Assembly (NCBI GenBank): GCA_002448555.1
Contig: DJYV01000046.1
Span: forward strand, 7,021 to 13,965
DNA from: Flavobacteriales bacterium UBA6969
Lineage (GTDB): Bacteria; Bacteroidota; Bacteroidia; Flavobacteriales_D; Sanyastnellaceae
DNA: 6,945 nt
Direction of reading: 5' to 3'
How positions within the stretch are numbered: the first letter of the stretch is position 1; every line of letters begins with the position of its first letter. Positions 1-4,573 of the stretch are shown in pieces. Position numbers and translations under genes: made by a program. Under the pieces are notes generated by a model. The model saw nothing but the letters and a program-made list of their open reading frames with translations. It did no database searches and was not told the origin of the DNA.

Positions 1-404
1 CGCGCGGCAAGGGATGGATTGCGGTGGCTCTCGTTCTGACTGTCGCACAACTCGTCCTCGGAACCCAAGTGCGTGAGCAAGTGGATTTGCTGAACCACGC
101 GGAGCTCCTCAGGGCGGATTGGATTGGGGCGTTGCCGGGTTGGTGGAAGGTGCACCGTTCGGGTTCGTGGGTGGTCCTCGCCGTGCAATTGATGTGGCTG
201 ATGCCGCTGCGCAACGCGGAGGGAAGCTTGCGAACGATCGTGCGCCTGGCCTCGGCCTTACTCAGTGCGCAAATCCTCACTGGTGTCCTTTTTGTCAATT
301 TCGGCATGCCGGCATGGGCGCAACCGGTTCACCTGCTCTTGGCAGTGGGTTTGGTGCTAACCAACGTGTGGGTGTTGCTGCATTACCGCGCGCAGCGAGT
401 GTGA
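1..404 (+). CDS. ctaA: Heme A synthase, CtaA/COX15 family (C-terminal part, cut by window edge)
   Basis: This membrane enzyme converts heme O to heme A, the cofactor of aa3-type cytochrome oxidases. The first full codon is at base 3 and the frame is open to the left edge, so the gene begins outside the window. The GTG at 24 lies inside a membrane helix and is not the real start. The visible part ends at TGA 402-404. It holds about four hydrophobic segments, matching the second half of the usual eight-helix protein. Family marks are 'LGTQVREQVD' after the first helix, 'KVHRSGS' and 'QPVHLLLA'. The histidines in the last two (codons 153-155 and 330-332) fit the two heme-ligand histidines of the C-terminal half. 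The remaining half, with its own two histidines, cannot be seen. It converges on nrdA and is separated from it by a bidirectional terminator. Family assignment is firm; the exact substrate step is inferred from the family. Confidence 0.88.
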   Translation, partial: RGKGWIAVALVLTVAQLVLGTQVREQVDLLNHAELLRADWIGALPGWWKVHRSGSWVVLAVQLMWLMPLRNAEGSLRTIVRLASALLSAQILTGVLFVNFGMPAWAQPVHLLLAVGLVLTNVWVLLHYRAQRV

Positions 405-422
405 ACCCGAGGGAGGGACACA

Positions 423-461
423 AAAAAAGGCGGTCCGTTGTCCGTTGGGGCCGCCTTTTTT
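423..461. terminator. Bidirectional rho-independent terminator between ctaA and nrdA
   Basis: Bases 423-436 pair with 448-461: AAAAAAGGCGG against CCGCCTTTTTT, extended by T·G, C-G and C-G, with an 11-base loop at 437-447. The T run 456-461 ends plus-strand transcripts coming from the heme A synthase gene (stop at 404). The A run 423-428 reads as a T run on the minus strand and can end the nrdB-nrdA transcript (stop at 481). The position between two convergent genes fits a shared terminator. Confidence 0.9.
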
Positions 462-480
462 GTGGATGGTTACGCGTGAA

Positions 481-2862
481 TCAACCGCTGCACATTTCGC
501 AATCCGATCCGTTTTCGATCGAACACGCCATTGCCGCCTGTTCCTCGTCGGTCATCTCTTGGATGGACTTGCGAGGGGCTTCGGTTTCCGGAGCCGTCTT
601 GTACTTCTTGTCCACTGTGAACTTGATGGCATCAGTTGCTGCCTTCGTGCGGAGGTAGTACATGCCGGTCTTCAGTCCCTTCTTCCACGAGTAGAAGTGC
701 ATGGAAGTGAGCTTGGCCGTATTCACGTTCTCCATGAAGACGTTCAGAGACTGCGATTGGCAGATGTAGGCGCCGCGGTCGGCGGACATATCGATCAGCG
801 CGCGCTGAGAAATCTCCCAGGCGGTGCGGTACAGCGCTTTCAAGTTGTCCGGAATCTCGTTGATGTTCTGGATGGAACCGTTGGCACTGATGATGCGATT
901 CTTCATATCGTCGTCCCACAAGCCGAGCTTGGTCAAATCGCGGAGTAGGTGCTTGTTGACGATGATGAATTCGCCGGAAAGGGTACGGCGTGTGTAGATG
1001 TTCGAAGTGTAGGGTTCGAAGCACTCGTTGTTGCCGAGGATTTGCGCGGTGGATGCGGTCGGCATAGGAGCCAACAACAAAGAGTTGCGCATGCCGTGCT
1101 CCTTGATCTCATCCTTGAGCACGTCCCATTCCCAACGGTCCGTTGGGGTGACGTCCCACAAGTCGAATTGCAATCGCCCTTCCGATGCAGGTGAACCCTT
1201 GAAGGTCTCGTAAGCACCTTCTTCTTTCGCGAGGTCCTTGGATGCCGTGCAGGCAGCGTAGTAAATCGTTTCGAAAATCTCGCAGTTCAATGCGCGGGCT
1301 TCGTCTGAGTCGAAGGGGTGACGCATCAAGATGAACACGTCTGCCAAGCCCTGCACGCCCAGTCCGATGGGGCGGTGACGCATGTTGGAATTGCGCGCTT
1401 CAGGAATGGGGTAGTAGTTGCGGTCGATGATGCGGTTGAGGTTCTTCGTGACCTGGTAGGTGACTTGGAACAGCTTCTCGTGGTCGAACCCTCCGTCGTT
1501 GACGTACTTCGGCAAAGCGAGGGAGGCGAGATTGCATACCGCCACTTCGTCTGGTGCCGTGTACTCGATGATCTCCGTGCAGAGGTTGGAAGAACGGATG
1601 GTGCCGAGGTTTTGCTGGTTGGACTTGCCGTTCGCAGCGTCCTTGTACAGCATGTACGGCGTGCCGGTCTCGATTTGCGATTCGAGGACTTTGAACCACA
1701 GGTCTTGCGCCTTGATGGTCTTGCGGCCTTTGCCTTCGGCTTCGTATTTCGTGTAGAGCTTCTCGAACGCTGCGCCGTGGTTGTCAGCCAACCCTGGGCA
1801 TTCGTTGGGGCACATCAAGGTCCAATCACCGTTCTCTTCCACACGCTTCATGAACAAGTCAGGAATCCACAGGGCGTAGAACAAATCGCGTGCGCGTTGT
1901 TCTTCCTTACCGTGGTTCTTCTTGAGATCGAGAAAGTCGTGGATGTCGGCGTGCCAGGGCTCGATGTAAATGGCAAATGAACCCTTGCGCTTTCCGCCTC
2001 CCTGATCAACGTAACGGGCGGTGTCGTTGAACACGCGCAACATCGGAACAATGCCGTTGGACGTGCCGTTGGTTCCTTTGATGTACGAGCCCGTAGCGCG
2101 GATGTCGTGAATGGAAAGGCCAATGCCCCCTGCGTTCTGTGAAATCTTCGCGCACTGCTTCAGCGTGTCGTAGATGCCGCTGATGCTGTCTTCTTGTGTC
2201 GTCAACAGGAAGCAGCTGGACATCTGGGGCTTCGGCGTACCCGAATTGAACAAGGTGGGGGTTGCGTGGGTGAACCAGCCTTCGCTGAGTCCGTTGTAAG
2301 TCTCCACCACCGCATCGAGGTCGTCCTTGTGGATGCCGATGGCCACGCGCATGAGCATGTGCTGAGGGCGCTCGACGATTTCGTTGTTGATCTTGAGCAG
2401 GTAGCTGCGCTCCAGGGTTTTAAATCCGAAGTAATCGTAGTTGAAGTCCCGGTCGTAGATGATTTGAGAATCGAGGAATTCCGCGTTGTCACGGATGATC
2501 TCGATCACGTCGTTTGCTACGAGAGAGGCGTTCTCACCGGTGATGGGGTCGACGTAGGTGTAGAGGTCTTCCATCGTCTCAGCAAAGGACTTCTTGGTTC
2601 CTTTGTGGAGGTTGGATACGGCGATTCGGCTCGCCAAGCTCGCGTAGTCAGGGTGCGTTACGGCGTTCGTCGCTGCCACTTCCGCAGCGAGGTTATCCAG
2701 TTCAGTCGTGGTCACCCCATCGTATACTCCCTCAATGACGCGCATCGCCACTTTAGCCGGATCGACAGATTCGTGCAACTCGTAACAGAGTTTTTTGATC
2801 CGTGCGGTGATTTTATCGAATTGTACTGGTTCTGTGCGGCCGTCGCGCTTGACTACTAGCAT
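481..2862 (-). CDS. nrdA: Ribonucleoside-diphosphate reductase, class Ia large (alpha) subunit
   Basis: This cytoplasmic enzyme subunit reduces ribonucleoside diphosphates to deoxy forms, using a radical supplied by NrdB. It has 793 residues, close to human RRM1 (792) and longer than E. coli NrdA (761). Residues 1 to about 92 form an ATP-cone. Asp56 matches human Asp57, needed for dATP inhibition, so feedback control by dATP is likely. Asp225 matches the mammalian specificity-site Asp226. Catalytic residues are all present: Cys217 ('SSCFLL') and Cys443 as the redox pair, Cys428 as the thiyl radical within 'SNLCTEI' with Asn426 and Glu430. 'PMPTASTAQILGNNE' (599-613) is the family signature. 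Tyr735-Tyr736 ('GMYYLRT') serve radical transfer. The tail ends in 'DCEMCSG' with Cys788 and Cys791, the shuttle pair re-reduced by thioredoxin or glutaredoxin. The start is ATG 2862-2860, just before the ATP-cone, with no clear Shine-Dalgarno. It lies 75 bases after nrdB. No intein interrupts it. Confidence 0.98.
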   Translation of the reverse strand: MLVVKRDGRTEPVQFDKITARIKKLCYELHESVDPAKVAMRVIEGVYDGVTTTELDNLAAEVAATNAVTHPDYASLASRIAVSNLHKGTKKSFAETMEDLYTYVDPITGENASLVANDVIEIIRDNAEFLDSQIIYDRDFNYDYFGFKTLERSYLLKINNEIVERPQHMLMRVAIGIHKDDLDAVVETYNGLSEGWFTHATPTLFNSGTPKPQMSSCFLLTTQEDSISGIYDTLKQCAKISQNAGGIGLSIHDIRATGSYIKGTNGTSNGIVPMLRVFNDTARYVDQGGGKRKGSFAIYIEPWHADIHDFLDLKKNHGKEEQRARDLFYALWIPDLFMKRVEENGDWTLMCPNECPGLADNHGAAFEKLYTKYEAEGKGRKTIKAQDLWFKVLESQIETGTPYMLYKDAANGKSNQQNLGTIRSSNLCTEIIEYTAPDEVAVCNLASLALPKYVNDGGFDHEKLFQVTYQVTKNLNRIIDRNYYPIPEARNSNMRHRPIGLGVQGLADVFILMRHPFDSDEARALNCEIFETIYYAACTASKDLAKEEGAYETFKGSPASEGRLQFDLWDVTPTDRWEWDVLKDEIKEHGMRNSLLLAPMPTASTAQILGNNECFEPYTSNIYTRRTLSGEFIIVNKHLLRDLTKLGLWDDDMKNRIISANGSIQNINEIPDNLKALYRTAWEISQRALIDMSADRGAYICQSQSLNVFMENVNTAKLTSMHFYSWKKGLKTGMYYLRTKAATDAIKFTVDKKYKTAPETEAPRKSIQEMTDEEQAAMACSIENGSDCEMCSG

Positions 2863-2937
2863 GGTGCGAGTGGTTGTTTTGAGGTAAGGGTGAAGAGGTG
2901 GTAAGTGGTGAAGTGATCCGTTGGAAAAGCTCGACGT

Positions 2938-4017
2938 TTAAAAGTCGGCATCCAAACTGAAGGATTTTGCGCCTTCGTCGGATTTTGTCAACACTCCGGC
3001 TTTTTGATATTCTCCAACACGCTTCTCGAAGAAGTTGGTCTTTCCTTGGAGGGAAATCATGTCCATGAAGTCAAACGGATTGGTGACGTTGAATTCCTTT
3101 TCGGTGCCAAGCTCCACCAACAAGCGGTCGGCAACAAACTCGATGTACTGGGACATCAAATCGGCGTTCATACCAATCAAGCGAACAGGCAACGACTCGC
3201 AAATGAACTCCTTTTCAATCTCCACCGCGTCGATGATGATCTTGCGCAGGGTCTTGACAGGGAGCTTGTTGACGATGTGGTCGTTGTAAAGCAAGCAGGC
3301 AAAGTCGCAGTGCATGCCTTCGTCGCGTGAAATCAATTCATTGGAGAAGCTCAAGCCCGGCATGAGGCCGCGCTTTTTCAACCAGAAAATGGAGCAGAAG
3401 CTGCCGCTGAAGAAGATGCCTTCCACCGCTGCAAACGCAACAATGCGCTCGGCGAAGGAGCCGTTCTCAATCCAGTTCAAGGCCCATTCCGCTTTCTTCT
3501 TCACGCAATCCATGGTTTCGATGGCGTTGAAGAGTTTGTCCTTCTCCGCATCGTCCTTGATGTACGTGTCAATCAACAACGAGTAGGTCTCGGAGTGGAT
3601 GTTCTCCATCATGATTTGGAAGCCATAGAAGAACTTGGCTTCGGTGTATTGCACTTCAGCCACAAAATTCTCGGCGAGGTTCTCGTTCACGATGCCGTCG
3701 GAGGCAGCGAAAAACGCCAAGACGTGCTTGATGAAGTAACGCTCGTCGTCGTTGAGCTTTTCGTTCCAGTCGACGATGTCCGCGGCCAAGTCAATCTCCT
3801 CTGCCGTCCAGAAGCTCGCTTCGGACTTCTTGTAAAAGTTCCAGATGTCATTGTGCTGGATCGGGAACAAGACAAACCGGTTGGGGTTGTCCTCAAGAAT
3901 GGGTTCAGTCACCACCGTATTCTCGGGCAAGACTTCTTCAATGGAAGTTTGCACGGTCGCTGCGCTTGTCTCGTTCACGTCTGCAGTGGTCAAATCCTCG
4001 GGTGTTTGTGCGCTCAT
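2938..4017 (-). CDS. nrdB: Ribonucleoside-diphosphate reductase, class Ia small (beta) subunit
   Basis: This subunit holds the di-iron centre and tyrosyl radical that start catalysis in NrdA. It has 359 residues. Residues 1 to about 37 are an acidic, Ser/Thr-rich, probably disordered extension; the conserved core begins near 'NPNRFVLFPI'. Metal ligands are complete by alignment from memory with mammalian RRM2: Asp107, Glu138, His141, Glu199, Glu233 and His236. Tyr145 ('ENIHSETY') is the radical tyrosine. Trp70 and Asp232 fit the radical-transfer path, and Tyr337 ('VGEYQ') matches mouse Tyr370 and E. coli Tyr356. The C-terminus 'SFSLDADF' is nearly the mammalian R2 tail that docks on R1. The presence of the tyrosine and all ligands argues for class Ia (Fe-Tyr) and against the tyrosine-less class Ic. 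ATG 4017-4015 is the only ATG before the core. It is the first gene of a likely nrdB-nrdA operon; no recognisable NrdR box was seen upstream. Confidence 0.98.
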   Translation of the reverse strand: MSAQTPEDLTTADVNETSAATVQTSIEEVLPENTVVTEPILEDNPNRFVLFPIQHNDIWNFYKKSEASFWTAEEIDLAADIVDWNEKLNDDERYFIKHVLAFFAASDGIVNENLAENFVAEVQYTEAKFFYGFQIMMENIHSETYSLLIDTYIKDDAEKDKLFNAIETMDCVKKKAEWALNWIENGSFAERIVAFAAVEGIFFSGSFCSIFWLKKRGLMPGLSFSNELISRDEGMHCDFACLLYNDHIVNKLPVKTLRKIIIDAVEIEKEFICESLPVRLIGMNADLMSQYIEFVADRLLVELGTEKEFNVTNPFDFMDMISLQGKTNFFEKRVGEYQKAGVLTKSDEGAKSFSLDADF

Positions 4018-4129
4018 GGCGGTGGTTAGGTTGGTGCCAGCGGGTGGCGGGTGAAATGTTAGGTCGGTCTCAGCATTTCCCTTTCAAAGCCGTAGAATCC
4101 CGCTTCCGTTTCGGGGGTCGAAGTCCTGT

Positions 4130-4182
4130 CCTCGATGGCAGTCCAATGTTCCAAAAGCATTGGAAACACTGGGTTTTCGAGG
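4130..4182. other. Long bulged hairpin, possible structured RNA element
   Basis: Sixteen Watson-Crick pairs stack in three nested stems: CCTCGA (4130-4135) with TCGAGG (4177-4182), CAGT (4139-4142) with ACTG (4168-4171), and CCAATG (4143-4148) with CATTGG (4158-4163). The loop is TTCCAAAAG (4149-4157). A competing inner hairpin is possible between TTCCAA (4149-4154) and TTGGAA (4160-4165), so the top could switch between two forms. In a plus-strand RNA, bases 4137-4138 could add two G·U pairs with 4174-4175; in a minus-strand RNA these would be C-A mismatches. That gives a weak hint that the plus strand is the RNA strand. I do not recognise the element. There is no T run after it, so it is not a simple terminator. 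Confidence 0.55.
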
Positions 4183-4283
4183 CTAATGACTTGTTCTCCA
4201 CCTTTGGAGCCGGGCTCAGTAGCGTTTTGAAAAAGGGCCGTTGGACGCGGGACGAAACCCGATGCCTTGACCATTGATGGCCC

Positions 4284-4316
4284 CAAAGAAAACAGAAGAG
4301 AGGGCACAAGACCAAA
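4284..4316 (-). promoter_or_regulatory. Candidate Bacteroidota-type promoter for nrdB-nrdA
   Basis: Read on the minus strand, TTTG (4316-4313) is followed after 21 bases by TTTCTTTG (4291-4284). This resembles the Bacteroidota sigma-ABfr pattern TTTG ... TAnnTTTG with one mismatch in the -7 box. Transcription would start near 4277 and give nrdB a leader of roughly 260 bases that includes the bulged hairpin. The match is degenerate and the spacing is at the long end, so this is only a suggestion. Confidence 0.25.
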
Positions 4317-4422
4317 ACAAAACAATTCACAAATCGAGGTAGTTTTTAACAGTCGGCTGGTTCGAAATCCATGGAACCGTTGACAGCGTTGAGACGGAGT
4401 GAATTTTTAGTTCGTTGGGGAT

Positions 4423-4452
4423 AAAAAACCCGAGAAAACGCTTGGATTTTTT
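4423..4452 (+). terminator. Terminator-like hairpin with no known upstream gene
   Basis: AAAAAA (4423-4428) pairs with TTTTTT (4447-4452), and CCGAG (4430-4434) pairs with CTTGG (4441-4445) around the loop AAAACG. There is one C/A mismatch between the two stems. The form is like the ctaA-nrdA terminator: a short GC-containing stem flanked by A and T runs. The pair G4432·T4443 is a G·U wobble in a plus-strand RNA but a mismatch in a minus-strand RNA, so plus-strand action is favoured. No protein gene ends before it on the plus strand. It could end an unannotated small RNA, block read-through between the divergent units, or act as an attenuator. Confidence 0.45.
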
Positions 4453-4511
4453 GTGTCGTTGTCTAAGAGCTTTGCCCTCGTTTTCACCCAAGGCTCTGAC
4501 CCGCGGTAAGT

Positions 4512-4542
4512 TCCGTCCGAGCGTTGTAAAAATTTAGACGGA
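4512..4542. repeat. Short inverted repeat upstream of secA
   Basis: TCCGTC (4512-4517) and GACGGA (4537-4542) are perfect inverted arms around an AT-rich centre holding the near-palindrome TAAAAATTTA (4527-4536). The repeat lies 31 to 62 bases before the secA start. It may be an operator or a hairpin in the secA leader. No matching protein family can be named, and a six-base repeat can occur by chance. Confidence 0.3.
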
Positions 4543-4573
4543 TGCGACCCGCTTCCCTTCGTATTTTCGCGTC

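Larger units (their letters stand above)
4018..4573. other. Divergent intergenic region between nrdB and secA (556 bases, no confident gene)
   Basis: This region separates two divergently transcribed genes, so it should hold promoters for both. Bases 4059 to about 4290 form a GC-richer block that is open in three frames over much of its length and contains a strong bulged hairpin (4130-4182). Smaller hairpins flank it: CCCG/CGGG at 4099-4115, CTCCA/TGGAG at 4196-4209 and CGGG/CCCG at 4248-4261. Bases about 4290-4573 are more AT-rich and contain a candidate minus-strand promoter, a terminator-like hairpin and a short inverted repeat. None of the small reading frames has a good start, a ribosome binding site or a domain I recognise. 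The block could be a structured RNA, an nrdB leader or a dispersed non-coding repeat; the sequence alone does not decide between them. Confidence 0.6.

Noticed and set aside
24..26. GTG as the start of the heme A synthase
   Set aside because: The frame is open to the left edge and GTG falls within the first visible membrane helix. The family needs an N-terminal half that is missing here, so this is an internal codon.
119..658. 179-codon plus-strand frame overlapping ctaA, the terminator and the nrdA end
   Set aside because: It crosses the terminator hairpin and two real genes in other frames, and the protein has no recognisable features.
1318..2859. Plus-strand frames of about 220 codons opposite nrdA (1318-1980 and 2194-2859)
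   Set aside because: They are antisense shadows of the fully conserved nrdA frame, without family motifs.
481..2862. Intein or intron inside nrdA
   Set aside because: Ribonucleotide reductase genes are common intein hosts, but every conserved block is continuous and the length equals that of an uninterrupted family member.
4111..4127. tRNA-like T-arm hint (GGGGGTCGAAGTCCTG)
   Set aside because: The flanking bases do not form the five-pair T stem, and no acceptor stem, anticodon arm or D arm can be placed around it.
4059..4325. 88-codon minus-strand frame starting at TTG, just before nrdB
   Set aside because: The start is a weak TTG with no ribosome binding site, other frames are open over the same bases, and strong RNA-like pairing runs through it. 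It is kept only as part of the unexplained block.
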